From the NCBI GenBank assembly GCA_027257055.1, contig JAPVLO010000003.1:11163501-11227500 (forward strand): a DNA stretch of 64,000 nt, in the 5' to 3' direction. The translations under genes were made by a program, and so were the position numbers. Positions 22,045 to 33,336 of the stretch are shown piece by piece. The notes beneath the pieces were generated by a model, which was not told where the DNA came from, made no database searches, and saw only the letters and a program-made list of their open reading frames with translations. The DNA is from Cephalopachus bancanus (taxonomy: Eukaryota; Chordata; Mammalia; Primates; Tarsiidae). Every line of letters begins with the position of its first letter. Within the stretch, counting starts at the first letter, position 1.

Positions 22045-22368
22045 CTTCGTCAGTTCAAGCTATAAGCCAAATTGTCATAGACTGGGCAGTTTATAAACAA
22101 CAGAAGTTGATTTCAGAATGCCAATATGGTCAGGTTCTGGCAAGAGCCCTCTTCTGGGTTGCAGACAGCCAACTTCTTGTGGTATGCTCAAGAAAGAGAG
22201 CCTGCTTGCTCTTTGGGTTCTCCTAAGGCCACTAATCCCACTTATGGGGGCTCCACCCTTATGAACTAATCACTTCCCAAAGTCTTCACCTACAAATACT
22301 ATCACTTGGGGATTCGAGTTTCAACATATGAATTTTGGGGACACAAACATTCAGTTCATTACAGCCAT
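22045..22368 (-). mobile_element. MLT1-like LTR (ERVL-MaLR)
   Basis: Minus-strand LTR: 'gtcatagactgggcagttta', 'taaacaacagaagttgattt', 'ggccactaatcccacttatg', 'ggggctccacccttatgaac' and 'gtttcaacatatgaattttg'. It ends near 'acaaacattcagttcattac'. Confidence 0.85.
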
Positions 22369-22741
22369 GAAAGATGCAGTGAGATCACATGCAGCCGGAT
22401 GTCAGTGCAGGTGAAGCAGTAGAGAGAGCATGCCAGGAGACCTTTGAGGATAGGAAGGAGCCTGAGAAAGGTCCAGTGCAGAGGAGATGCCAAGAGGAAA
22501 ATGGCTTGGACATGGGCCAGGCTGTTCTGGTGGTCAAGAAAATGGGAGAGAACAGCTGACAAGATGGACCTTGCACTGAAGGAGACAGCCTTGTTATGAC
22601 TGGCACATTTCACTGTACATAAGTTATAACCCAATTTTTGAAAAATAAAAGTTCATGAGGACAATTTTCTAAAACAACGCAAACTACCTGAATAATGTCA
22701 ACCATTTTCCCCAAATAAAAACGTTTGGGCTCCATACACAT
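22369..22741. other. Unique sequence, no feature recognised
   Basis: No confident repeat. The minus frames at 22359-22634 are not supported by any motif. Confidence 0.35.
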
Positions 22742-23030
22742 TTTTTTTTAAGAGACAAAGTATGTAATCCCAGTACTTTGGGAGGTTGAGGCAGGAGGAT
22801 TTCTTGAATCCAGGAGTTCAAGACCAGTCTAGGCAACATAGTGAGACCTCATCTCTACAAAAAATAAAAAAAGTAGCCAAGTGTGATGGCACGTGCCTGT
22901 AATCCCAGCAACTTGGGCGTCTGGGGCAGAAGGATTACCTGAGGCCAGAAGACTGAAGCTGTGGTAAACCATGATCATGTCACTGCACTCCAGCCTGGAT
23001 AGCAGAGTGAGACCCTGACTCAAAAAAAAG
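22742..23030 (+). mobile_element. Alu SINE (old), with a rearranged 5' end
   Basis: The body is plus-strand: 'tgtaatcccagtactttggg', 'caggagttcaagaccagtct', 'tgtaatcccagcaacttggg' and 'ctgcactccagcctggatag', with an A-tail at 23022-23029. It begins with a T-run plus 'aagagacaaag' (22741-22760), which is the start of a minus-strand Alu, and it lacks the first ~20 bases of the normal Alu. This looks like a fused inverted pair. Confidence 0.85.
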
Positions 23031-23041
23031 CATACAAATGG

Positions 23042-23310
23042 TTAATATGTGAACAGTAAAATAAAGAAAGACCCCAAACTCAAAGAAACAAATTATTCTG
23101 CCACTGTTTTGCTCTCTTATTTGAGGCTTATCTGAGCGGGTTAAATGTTCCAACTCAGGTTGGAAATCCCTGACAGAGAAGTGCAAAGTTGGTGTGGGGG
23201 AAAAAAAAAAAAAAGATGAATTCTATTCTAAAGGTTAAATTTTGATCTGGGAGCAATAACAGCACTGTCAAATAATTATTATTGTTATTTTTACAAATCT
23301 ATTTCACTTT
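23042..23310 (+). repeat. Local duplication 1, copy 1
   Basis: Direct counterpart of 23831-24100. Shared blocks in the same order are 'taatatgtgaacag/a taa', 'attattctgc', 'gaggcttatctgagc', 'aaatgtt(c/t)caactcag', 'ttggaaat', 'ctaaaggtta' and 'caaataattattattg', then 'acaaatctattt'. Divergence by eye is roughly a quarter of positions. An Alu lies just upstream and is not part of the copy. Confidence 0.8.
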
Positions 23311-23830
23311 AAAACAAGTTGGGAAATTTCTAACTTAGTTTAAATGAGACCTCAATTCTCCCAGGCCTGATTTGCCACCTGAGGCAGGATCTCCTGCTGA
23401 AAAAGTGCTGTGCTGAGTCATTAAAATGGCAGCTCCCACGGAGAGAAATAACGGAGCCAGATTCTCGCAGCTGAGATGCTGAACGGTAGGGGGAGAGAGG
23501 GAGGGAGGGAAGCTAATTTTTCCAGGCAGATCTGAATGCTGCTTTTTCAAAGGCACTCCTAGTCAATATTTATCCAGCTACTCAAAGAATTATAACTAAT
23601 CATTTATCTCTTTTTCCTCTTTATTAAATGTTTTTCTCCACCTCTTTGTTTTATAGTATGCTGAACTTGGGCAATAGAAGGAAGTTCTAGCTTCTTCATA
23701 CCAAGTATTACCATAGCAGAAGTAAAACCTGTGGCTTAGTTATGACCAAATTGTGAGGCTTTGACAATTGGTGCAAAAACTATGAAAAATAAAGCTTCTA
23801 CCCCCAACCCTCCAAGGGTGGATTTAGGGC
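23311..23830. other. Unique spacer between the duplicated blocks
   Basis: No repeat family recognised. A short purine-rich stretch (gggggagagagggagggagg) lies at about 23490-23509. Confidence 0.4.
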
Positions 23831-24100
23831 TAATATGTGAACAATAATAAATATTTAAGAAAGACCTGAAACTCAAAAAGAAAAAAAATTATTCTGCTGC
23901 TGGTTTACTCATTTACATGAGGCTTATCTGAGCTCGTAAATGTTTCAACTCAGATTGGAAATGCATGACAGAAAAGTGAAAAGTTAGTTTCCTTGAAAAG
24001 TAAAAGGATGACTTCTACTCTAAAGGTTAGATGTTTATTTGGGAGCTACAACAGTACTATCAAATAATTATTATTGCTACTTCTTACAAATCTATTTATA
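23831..24100 (+). repeat. Local duplication 1, copy 2
   Basis: Collinear with 23042-23310 at an offset of about 790 bp. Same strand and same block order, with substitutions and small indels. The A-run of copy 1 (23201-23214) is replaced here by non-repetitive text. Confidence 0.8.
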
Positions 24101-25017
24101 GAAAGTTAAGGTTATCAAGTATGGTTTATTTTCCTAGATTCTTTTATTTTTTGTAACGGTACCATTTAGAGGAGGCCTTTTACTGGTTAGTCCTTCCAAC
24201 TTATTGCTTTCTTTAACTCTGGACGTTAGACTAGTTTTCCTGGGAGAAGAAATCTTGTTTGCTCTTTTAGAATACAGTGAGATACACAGAAAAGGTCATC
24301 TTTAGAGTAAAATATCTCAACTTGCATTTCTGTAACTATTAAGATACACAAAGGAGCCCAGATTATGCTGGCCTTCCACCTAGTGCAATTGATGGAGTGC
24401 CTCCAAGTTCATAGAGGACAAGAAGCCAGGAGATGAGAAGTCAGAGGTCAAGTTCACTGGGAAACACTCTGATTTGTGTGCAGATGTTTTCTTGAGTGTG
24501 CTCTCAGTAACACCTGTGAGAAAGTGAAGAAAACAGAAATGGTTAGAGTTGAAGGGAAAGTTGAACTGAGATGCACTTCCAACAGATCCCAGGGGAGCTC
24601 TAAAGCTGAGATGATTCTTAGAAACATCCAAAATTGAAGTGAGAGGGCTGAGCCTTTGTATCCCCACAACAACCAATGATTGGATGGAGGCTGTTCCCAG
24701 GGTGGGTCTACCTTGGAAAAGGGAATTCTCTTCAGTTAAGGACCGTTTCTGTAGATAGTCAGCAGGCAACACTCCCAGTAGCTGGGGAGTGAGTGTCTCA
24801 GTTCTGAAAAAGGACTTGAGTGGCATATCACACACCCACAAATAATTTGAGTAAGATCCACAGAGGACCTTGCTCTTTGTATATGTACAATTTTTTCTCT
24901 CTCTTTCTTCCTTTCTCTCTCTCTCAATTATATATGGGACCACTTTTTATATATGTACAATCTATTGCTGAATCCTTTCTTGGACTCCAAAATGTAATTC
25001 TTCTCTATTACATGTAT
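24101..25017. other. Unresolved; possible old LTR on the minus strand
   Basis: The region 24370-24900 contains 'gatttgtgtgcagatgtttt' and 'gtgctctcagtaacacctgt'. On the minus strand this recalls the 3' part of an old LTR (…agcactcc..aataaa.catct..cacacaaatca). I cannot place it in a family. The 187-codon minus frame here (24380-24943) may be a by-product. A CT-rich tract lies at 24893-24930. Confidence 0.3.
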
Positions 25018-25368
25018 ACCAGTCTGTTTTGTGTTACTATAATAGAATGCCACAGACTGGGAAATTTATAAAGAAAAGAAATTTATTTCTCACAGCTCTG
25101 GAGCTTGGGAAGTCCAATATCAAGATGCCAGACCTGGTGAGGTCCTCCTTGCTGCATTATCCTGTGGTGGAAGGTGGAAGAAAGAACAGGACAGAAAGAG
25201 ATCAAAGTCCCAGTTTCAAGTCCTTAATAACTGACATTAATCCTTCATGATGGTGGAGCCCTCATGACCCAAACACTTCCCATTAGCCCTGCTTTTCAAC
25301 ACTATTGCATAGGGCATTAAGTTTTCAGCACTTGCTTTTGGAGGACACATTAAAAACATAGCAATTTG
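25018..25368 (-). mobile_element. MST/MLT1-like LTR (ERVL-MaLR)
   Basis: Minus-strand LTR: 'ctgttttgtgttactataat', 'gactgggaaatttataaaga', 'aaagaaatttatttctcaca', 'tgatggtggagccctcatga' and 'cccaaacacttcccattagc', with the terminal part degraded ('ttttggaggacacattaaa'). Confidence 0.8.
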
Positions 25369-25454
25369 ATTCTAGATTGATCATTTGCATGACCCTTCTA
25401 CAACTACCATCTAGTCTCATAAATCATAATAAAATTCTAAATGGGAAAGAATAT

Positions 25455-25620
25455 GTTCTAATCTAACATCCACATTTTACAAATGGAGAAACTGAGGCTA
25501 TAAGGAACAATTTACTCAAGATATTTTTGTCAGTTACAGATGCAGGATTGGAACCCAGTCCTTCTGACTTCCAAACTCTCAAGTTCTTTTCATTATCCGT
25601 ACATGCTGCCTCCATTTAAT
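25455..25620 (-). mobile_element. MIR SINE
   Basis: Minus-orientation MIR: 'ccacattttacaaatggaga', 'aactgaggctataaggaaca' and 'caggattggaacccagtcct', then 'cttctgacttcc'. Confidence 0.85.
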
Positions 25621-25668
25621 TCTTAGGTGACCCTAAAAAATATGAGGGAAAGGTATATTTTCTTTATA

Positions 25669-26010
25669 TGGGCATACCTGGGAGATATTGCAGGTTCAGT
25701 TCTTAACCATTAAAATACAGCACATATAAAAATAAAAGAAATCACAATTATTTTGGTCTTCTGGTGCATATTTAAAGTTATGTTTATACAGTACTGCACT
25801 CTAGTAAATGTATACTAGCATTTTGTCTGAACAAATGGACATGTTTTAATTAAAAAATAATTTATTGCTAAAAAAAGGCTAACTATCATCTGAGTCTATA
25901 ATCATTTTGCTGGTAGAAGGTCTTGCCTCAGTATTGATGGCCGCTGATTGATTAGGGTGCTGGTGCTGAAGGTTGGGATGGCTGTGGCAATTTTGTAAAA
26001 ATAACACAAC
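25669..26010 (-). mobile_element. Tigger transposon, left segment
   Basis: First of three parts of one pogo-type Tigger DNA transposon. The terminal inverted repeat begins 'tgggcatacctgggagatat' directly after TA (25667-25668). The text then follows the Tigger terminal and subterminal pattern ('aagttatgtttatacagtac', 'ctaactatcatctgagtct', 'ggatggctgtggcaattt') until the L1 insertion at about 26012. The transposase would read on the minus strand. Confidence 0.85.
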
Positions 26011-26024
26011 AGAGGCTTCTGGGT

Positions 26025-26033
26025 AAGATGGCG
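26025..26033 (+). promoter_or_regulatory. YY1-like motif at the L1 5' end
   Basis: 'aagatggcg' lies about 14 bp from the start of the element. Human L1 has a YY1 site (aagatggccg) at the same relative place, where it sets the transcription start. Its presence supports that the 5' end of this L1 is complete. Confidence 0.6.
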
Positions 26034-26989
26034 ATGGAACAGGTCAGAATGTGAGAGTCTCCGCAAAAGTGACTGTCCATAAAGACTCTCTGTGTGAATG
26101 GGTATGTGCCCGGGGTGGGGTGGTGAGTGAAAATCTGTCTGAGGGTTCTCATCCAGAGGTGACTGCGACCCACCATTGCCCTGAAATTGTAGCCCCCAGT
26201 GTGCAGGATCATCTGCCATTCTTAGGGCTCTCTTGAGAGGAGGCAGCAGAGAACAACTGCTCCTCACCACCTGGTACCCGGCCCATGCCATCACCTGTGG
26301 TAGCAGACCCAGCAATAGCAGGAGGAACCATGGAGAAAGCAGGTCATTGAAATCTAGAATGAAGCCCCAACACCAGTGACTAGACACTGATGAGCACCAT
26401 CTTCTCAGTACCAGGATCAGGCAGAGACCTGCACTGCCCTACCCAGCTCAACCCAGTCTCCATCCTGGGACTAAAAGTCTATCCTCTCATCAGACTTGGA
26501 GAGACAGATGTCTCTCCCCATGCTAGAACAGGTACAGACATATCAGTTCAGAGTAGGAGATTTGACAGCAGCAGTAGCAAGTTTGGGTTCAAACAGAAAC
26601 CCCCACTGCATTGACAGATTGTAAGGTGGTGGGAAGTGGGTTCTAGGGGGACCCACACACCTGTCAGTGGAAAATGGGATCTGCAGATAGCTTCTGAATC
26701 ACAGCTCCTCCCCTTAATTAAATTTCAAAACTGCAAAAAGTACAGGCCACCCCAATACCCCAAGTCTAGCTTCAGAATTGCACAAAGTCAGAGGATCTAT
26801 ATAATGAAGAATAGGAGATTGAGAAAACAAAAGCTATCCCCCATCACTGAACAACAGAATTAAAGAAGAGGTAAAAAATAAATGGGGGAGGAAAATCTAC
26901 ACAACTGAAGAAAAACCAAAGGAAGAATATGAGTCTAACTCACACAGACACCTGGGAGGACAACTGAGAATACAGATTTCAGAACACAA

Positions 26990-27875
26990 ACAATGAAGAG
27001 CCCCCAGAATGACTGGACTCAAACCACATCCCAGATAACAAGATATTAATAGAGAGAATAAATAGAAATGAGGAGAGACAAGAGGAAAGAATGAAGGAGT
27101 TGATAAATGAGATAATAGCAATAAAGAATACAGTGAATGAAATAAATAACAAACTGATAAACATGGGAAGAAGAATTAACCAAGCAGAAGAAAGAATCTG
27201 AGAACTTGAGGACCAAAGTAAGGAACAAACCCAAACTGTTAAAAACATAGAAAAAGAAGCTTAAAAAGAACAAAACTTCCAAGAGATGAGCGATTATATC
27301 AAGAGGCTGAACCTAAGGTTAATTGGAATCCCTGAGGCAGATAGAGAGACAGAGACCACCCTGGAACAAACATTCCATGAAATTATCTAAGAAAACTTCC
27401 CTCATCTCATCGGTGACATGACCATTCAAGCACAAGAGATTCAGCGAACCCCTGCAAGACACAAATGAGAAGACCAACTCCTAGACACATAGTAATTTGC
27501 CTACACGAAGTAGGTATAAAAGAAAAAATCCCAAAGGCAGCAAGAGAGAAAGGTCAGAATATCTACCGGAGAAGACCAATTAGAATAACAGCAGACTTAT
27601 CTACAGAAACACTTCAGGCTAGGAGAGGTTGGAGCCCAATTTTCAAGGTTAAAGATAAAATTTTAACCAAGCATTACCTACCCAGCTAAGCTAAATTTCA
27701 TCAGTGATGCAGAATTAAAATTCTTCCCAGACATTCAGTCCCTAATAGTTTACACTGCCTCCAGCCCAGATCCACAAGAAACACTTAAGAAAGTATTAAA
27801 CACAGAAGAAATGAAAAAAAGAATGACAATGTCCTTCTCAAGAATGCAGGAAAAAGACAGAAAACACACATGAAT
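26990..27875 (+). pseudogene. L1 ORF1 (RNA-binding chaperone), broken
   Basis: ORF1 normally makes a trimeric coiled-coil RNA-binding protein that coats L1 RNA in the cytoplasmic particle. Here the coiled-coil part (27080-27290, rich in Glu/Lys/Asn with heptad-like spacing) and the RRM and C-terminal part are readable only across several stops. One surviving piece at 27465-27689 (74 codons) carries TPRHI, KAAREKG, RITADLSTETLQARR and ending YLPS, all expected in the ORF1 C-terminal domain. At least four in-frame stops break it, so no functional protein is possible. The start codon is not identifiable. Confidence 0.8.
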
Positions 27876-28236
27876 CTACCAAAAAATCAAAAGAAAGTCA
27901 ACAAGCAAATAATCAAACAGCAGCAACAACAACAAACACTATAAGAACCTCATGACAGGGATAAACTCTCACATCTCAATAATTAGCCTGAATGTGAATG
28001 GACTACATGAACCACTGAAAAGACATAGAATGGAAAATTGGATAAAATATCATGATGCAACAATAAATTGTCTCCAAGAGACTCATCTCACCAGAAAGGA
28101 TACTCATGGACTCAAAATAAGAGAATGGAAAACAAAATTTCGGGCAAACGAAACACAAAAGAAAGCAGGAGTCACAATCTTAATATCAGGCAAATATCCT
28201 TTAAGCTATCAAAAATTTAAAAATATACAGACTCTG

Positions 28237-28290
28237 TATATATACACAATGATTAATATATACACAATGATTAAATATACACAATGATCA
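28237..28290 (+). repeat. Short tandem repeat inside L1 ORF2
   Basis: Three copies of a roughly 16-18 bp unit (atatacacaatgatt, with 2-3 linking bases) interrupt the endonuclease frame. The matching L1 family copy in the window does not cover this part, so it cannot be checked there. Confidence 0.85.
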
Positions 28291-30579
28291 AAAAGATCAG
28301 TCCATCAACAAGAAATATCCATCCTAAACATATATGCACCCAACACAGGAGCACCAACTTTCATAAAGCAACTTCTAGATAAACTAAAAAAAGATACTGA
28401 CTCTAACACTATCATAGCTGGGGACTTAAATACCCTACTAACAAACCTAGACAGATCATCAAAACAAAAAAATCAACAAGGAAATCTGGAACTTTATGTG
28501 ACGCTTGACCAAATGGACTTAATTGATACCTACAGAAGACTCCACCCAAATACCATAGACTATACATTCTTCTCATTATCACATGGAATGTACCCTAAAG
28601 ACTGACCATAACCTCAGCCACAAATCAAGTATAAACAAATTCCATAAGATTGAAAAACTGCTATACACCTTCTCAGACCACAGTGGAATAAAAATAAATA
28701 TCAATACTAACAAAGTTCCCTCAAAACCCACAAAGACATGGACACTAAACTGCATAATACTGAACAACTCCTTGGTCAACACAGAAATCAAAACAGAGAT
28801 TAAAATATTCTGGAAACAAATGAAAACTAAGAAACATCTTACCAAAATCCCTGGGATGCCATGAAAGCAGTATTAAGAGGGGAATTCATATCTCTACAAA
28901 CAGACATGAAGAAAATGGAAAGATCACAAGTTAACAGCTTAACAAATCACCTAAGGAAGCTTGAAAAGCAAGATCACCAGAGCCCTAACTTCAGCAGAAG
29001 AACCCAGATCACCAAAATAAAAGTCCAAATTTGGGACAAAGAAGACAAAAATATAATACAAAAAATCAGTGAAACCAAAAGCTGGTTCTTTGAAAGGATA
29101 AATAAGATTGATGGACAGATGCTTACCTAGATTGACCAAGAAAAGGAGAGAAAAATCCCAAATAAACACAATCAGAAATGCAAAAGATGAAGTGACAACT
29201 GACTCCAAAGAGATACAAAAGGTTATTAGAGATTACTATGTACTCCTGTATGTAAACAAACTTGAAAACTTAAATGAAATGGAAGACTTTGTGACATCAC
29301 ACAACCTCCCCAGGTTGAAACAAGAAGAAATCGAGACCCTAAATAGACTAATAACAATCCAGGAAATTGACTATGTCATAAAAAAAAAACCACCTACAGA
29401 AAAAAGCCCTGGGCCAGATGGCTTTCCAGCAGAATTCTACAAAATATACAAGGAGGAGCTGATACCAATCCTATTGAAAATATTCCAGAAAACTGAGAAA
29501 GATGGAACTCTCCCCAAATCATTTTATGAAGCTAACATCACATTGATAGCCAAACCGAGTAAAGATCCAATAAAGAAAGAGAACTACAGGCCAATATCCT
29601 TGAAGAACATAGATGCTAAAATTCTCAACAAGATTCTAGCAAACCAGATCCAACAACACATCTCAAAAATCATCCACTGTGACCAAGTCGACTTCCTCCC
29701 CAGGGTGCAGGGCTGGTTGAACATCGGCAAGACAATAAACGTAATTAAATACATCAACAGATGTAAAAACAAAAACCACATGATTATCTCATTAGACGTG
29801 GAAAAAGCTTTCAATAAAATCCAGCACCCCTTCTTGATAAAAACCCTTGAACATCTAGGCAGAGATAGAACATACCTCAAAATAGTAAGAGCCATCTATG
29901 AGAAACCCACAGCCAACATACTGCTAAACAGACAAAAATTGGAACCGTTTCTCCTGAAAACCGGAACAAGACAAGGATGCCCACTCTCACCTCTCCTGTT
30001 CAACATAGTATTGGAAATCCTAGCTAGAGCAATCAGACAACAGAAAGAAATCAGGGGTAATCAAATAGAAAAAGGGGAAGTTAAGTTATCCCTCTTTGCA
30101 GATGACATGATTCTATACCTCGAAAACCTAAGAGAATCTATCAAAAACCCCCTTGCACTGATAAAGGACTTTGGCAAAGTCTCAGGTATTAAATAAATGT
30201 GCAAAGACAGTTGCATTCCTATACACCAACAATAAACAAACAAAAATCCAAATAAAAAGCACAATTCCATTCACAATAGCCACAAAAAAATGAAATACCT
30301 TGGCATCTTCCTAACCAGAGAAGTGAAAGATCTTTACAACAAAAACTACAAAACATTGCTCAAAAAAATCAAAGATGACATAAACAAATGGAAAAATATT
30401 CCATGCTCATGGATTGGAAGAATCAACATTGTTAAGATGTCCATCCTTCCCAAGGCAATCTACAGATTTAATGCAATACCCATTAAATTACCAGCAGCAT
30501 TCTCCTCAGACCTGAAAATGACAATAAGAATTCAAATGGAAACATAAATGACCATGAATAGCCACAACAATCCTCAGCA

Positions 30580-30597
30580 AAAAAAAAAAAAAAAAAA
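30580..30597 (+). repeat. Poly(A) run within L1
   Basis: An 18-19 base A-run in the ORF2 region. It shifts the frame and marks one of the breaks. Confidence 0.9.
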
Positions 30598-31937
30598 GCA
30601 GGTGGTATCACACTCCCAGACTTTAAACTGTATTATAAAGCTACACTAATCAAAACAGTCTGACATTGGTACAACAGGCATATGGACCAATGGAACAGGA
30701 TGGAGATTCCAGAGCAAAACCTCAATTTCTCAGGCAACTCATCTTTTACAAAGCCTCCACCACCAATCACTGGGGAGAGGAGAACCTATTCAGTAAATGT
30801 TGCTGGGAAAACTGGCTGACCACATGCAAAATATTTTTTAAAAGTTCCCTACCTATCACCATACACAAAAACCAACTCTAAATGGATCAATGAACTAAAC
30901 ATAAAACCTCAAACTATAAGAATCTTAGAAAATGCACCCTTATGGAAATTGGAACTGGCAACCAATTCCTGGGTAAAACCTCAAGTGCCCATGTCATAAG
31001 AGAGAATATAAATAAGTGGAACCTCACTAAACTGAAAAGCTTCTGCAAAGCCAAAGAAACCATCAAGAGAGTGGGGAGACAGCCCACAGACTGGGAAAAA
31101 ATATTTGCCAACTGTATATCTGACAAAGTCCTAACATTTAGAATCTACAAGGAACTCAAACATGCTGAAAAGAAAAAAGCAAACAGCCCCTTTACAAAGT
31201 GGGTAAAAGATATAAATAGACACTTCTCAAAAGAAGAGGAATATAGCCAACAGATAAATAAAAACATGCTCAGCCTCACTAGTCATCAAAAAATGCAGAT
31301 TAAAACCACACTGAGATACCACCTAGCTTCAGTCAGTATGACCATCATCAATAACTCAAAAAACAACAGATGCTGGAGAAGATGCAGTGAAAAGGGAACA
31401 CTTCTACACTTTTGGTGGGAGTGTAAACTAGTACAACCTCTGTGTAAAACAGTGTGGTGATTCCTAAAAGATCTAAAAATTGACCTCCCATTCGACCCCT
31501 CAATCCCCCTACTGGGAATATACCCGGAGGAACTCAAATCACTCTATGAGAAAGATACCTGCACACGCATGTTTATTGCAGCATTATTCACAATAGCAAA
31601 AACATGGAACCAACCATGCTGCCCAGTGAAAGAGGACTGGATTTTTTAAAATGTGTTCATATACACGATGGAATATTATGCAGCCATAAAGAAGGACAAA
31701 ATTATGAACTTTGCAGCAACTTGGATGGACTTAGAGTCTGTAATATCAAGTGATCTATCACAGAAACAAAGAACTGAATATCAAATGTTCTCACTCATAA
31801 TTGGACCTTGAATAACTATCGTAATACTTAAGAAAGGGATTGGCAGTAGTAGAAAACTGCCCTGGGAGGGATTGGCAGTAGTGGGAAACTGCCAGGGGAG
31901 GGAGAGCACACCTAAAAAATATTAAAAAAAAAAAAAA

Positions 31938-33050
31938 TGAAATTTGCCACATAGATTGACTTCTTTCACAAAAGATTTCTTTATGTCACGAAATGCTGCT
32001 TGATAACATTTTACTCACATAGGACTTTCCAACTTCCTTCAAAATTTGAGTTAATTCTCTCAAACCCTTCCATTGCTTTATCAACTAAATGTATGTAATA
32101 TTCTAGATCCTTTCTTGTCATTTTAACAGTGTTCACAGCAAGTTTGCTGGGAGTAGATTTGAACCCAAGAAGTCACTCTTTTGTTCCTCCATAAGAAGCA
32201 ACTCCTCATCTGTACAACTTTTATCATGAGATTCCATCATATCTTTAGGCTCCACTTCTAATTCTAGTTCCACCACATCAGTAGTTACTTTTTTCACTGA
32301 AATCTTGAACCCCTCAAAGTCATCTGTGAGGGCTGGAATTAACTTCTTTCAAACTCCTGTTGACATTTTGACCTCCTGCTATAAATCATGAATGTTCTTA
32401 ATGACATCTAAAATGATGAATCATTTTCAGAAGGCTTTTAATTTACTTCACCCAGATCCATCAGAAGAATCACCATCTGTGGCAGCTGTAGTCTTATGGC
32501 ACATATTTCTTAAATAGTAAGACTTGAAAGTCAAAATTACTCCTTGATTTGTGGGCCATAGAGTGGATATTGTGTTAGCAGGCATGAAAAAGTGAATCTC
32601 TTTATATATCTCCATCCAAGCTGTCAGGTGACAAAGTACATTGTCAATGAGCAATGATATTAAAAAAATTTTTTTCTGAGCAGTAGGTCTCAACAATGTG
32701 CTTCAAATCTTCAGCAAACCATGCTGTAAACATATGCTCTACAAGTCAGGTTTTGTCTTTCCATTTATAGGGCACAGGCGGAATGGATTTAGCATAATTC
32801 TTAAAGGCCCTAGGCTTTTCAGAATGAGAAATGAGTTTTGGCTTCAGTTTAAAGTCATCAACTGCATTAGCCCCTAACAAGAGAGTCAGCCTGTTCTTTA
32901 AAGTTTTGAAACTAGAATTCACTTCTCCTGTCTATCTAGGAAAGTCCTTGATAGCATCTTCTTTCAATAGGAGGCTATTTGGTCTACATGGAAAAGCTGT
33001 TGTTTAGTGTAACCACATTCATCAATTCATCTTAGCTAGATCTTCTGGAT
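31938..33050 (-). mobile_element. Tigger transposon, middle segment (transposase region)
   Basis: Resumes exactly where the left segment stopped: 'aaatttgccacatagattga' parallels 'aaatttgccacattaatgga' in the second Tigger at about 63141. Further parallels are 'ctttatcaactaaatgtatg', 'ctcctcatctgtacaac', 'ctccttgatttgtgggcca', 'gagcagtaggtctcaaca' and 'gcattagcccctaacaagag'. On the minus strand this is decayed pogo-type transposase. No intact frame remains. Confidence 0.85.
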
Positions 33051-33052
33051 AA

Positions 33053-33336
33053 CTTTTTTGGTTTGTTTTTTAACTTTTAATTTTTTTATTTTAAAGATGT
33101 GGGGTGCAATTCAGGGTTAGGTATACAAATGTTCATTATGTAGGTACCCTTGTTGATGAGGTGCTCCCCCTTCCCCAGGCAGATTCCCACTACTGCCAAT
33201 CCCGCCTCTCCACCCCATGCCCCCTCCCTCACAGTTTCCCGCTACTGCCAATCCTTTTCTTATAGTATTATGATAGTTGTTCAAGGTCCGTTTATGAGTG
33301 TGTTTTTTTTTTTAACTTTTAATTTTTTTATTTTAA
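33053..33336 (-). mobile_element. 5'-truncated L1 (young family), inverted
   Basis: On the minus strand this is the last ~250 bp of the same L1 family as 60895-62200. Plus-strand landmarks are 'aaagatgtggggtgcaattc' (L1 3' end), 'acccttgttgatgaggtgct' and two 'ctactgccaatcc' words. Target text 'agatcttctggataact' (about 33039) recurs as 'agattcttctggataact' (about 33338), a target duplication. The tail-like block 'aacttttaatttttttattt' occurs at both ends. Confidence 0.85.

Larger units (their letters stand above)
27952..31811 (+). pseudogene. L1 ORF2 (endonuclease/reverse transcriptase), broken
   Basis: ORF2 normally nicks target DNA and reverse-transcribes L1 RNA. Domains in order: the AP-like endonuclease starts at MTGINSHISIISLNVNGL (27952), with QETH near residue 43 and a later GDLNT. 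It is disrupted at about 28237-28290 by a 16-18 bp tandem expansion, then by stops and frameshifts. The reverse transcriptase is the longest open piece (29108-30196, 362 codons), with [27 protein letters not shown] and the catalytic FADD at 30094-30105. Further C-terminal pieces are at 30290-30547 and 30942-31460, the last ending in a Cys-rich segment (CWRRC…WWEC). Several stops make it inactive. Confidence 0.9.
26012..31937 (+). mobile_element. LINE-1, near full length, inactive
   Basis: A 5.9 kb L1 inserted into the Tigger transposon. Order: 5' UTR (26012-~26890), ORF1 remnant, ORF2 (27952-31811, broken), 3' UTR (31812-~31917) and A-rich tail to 31937. The 3' UTR has two 'ggattggcagtagt' words and lacks the human-type 3' UTR. 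The expected terminal '…ccccacatctttaaaata' of this family is missing, so the 3' end is truncated by about 80 bp. No clear target duplication is visible at either side. Confidence 0.92.

Noticed and set aside
24380..24943. 187-codon open frame on the minus strand
   Set aside because: It begins in a CT-rich low-complexity tract and has no known motif. The region may be an old LTR.
25902..26387. 161-codon minus-strand open frame
   Set aside because: It crosses the Tigger/L1 insertion boundary, so it is an artefact of two unrelated repeats.
29108..30196. 362-codon reverse transcriptase frame as a possible host or viral gene
   Set aside because: Motifs and neighbours show it is L1 ORF2. ORF2 is broken upstream and downstream, so it is a retrotransposon pseudogene.
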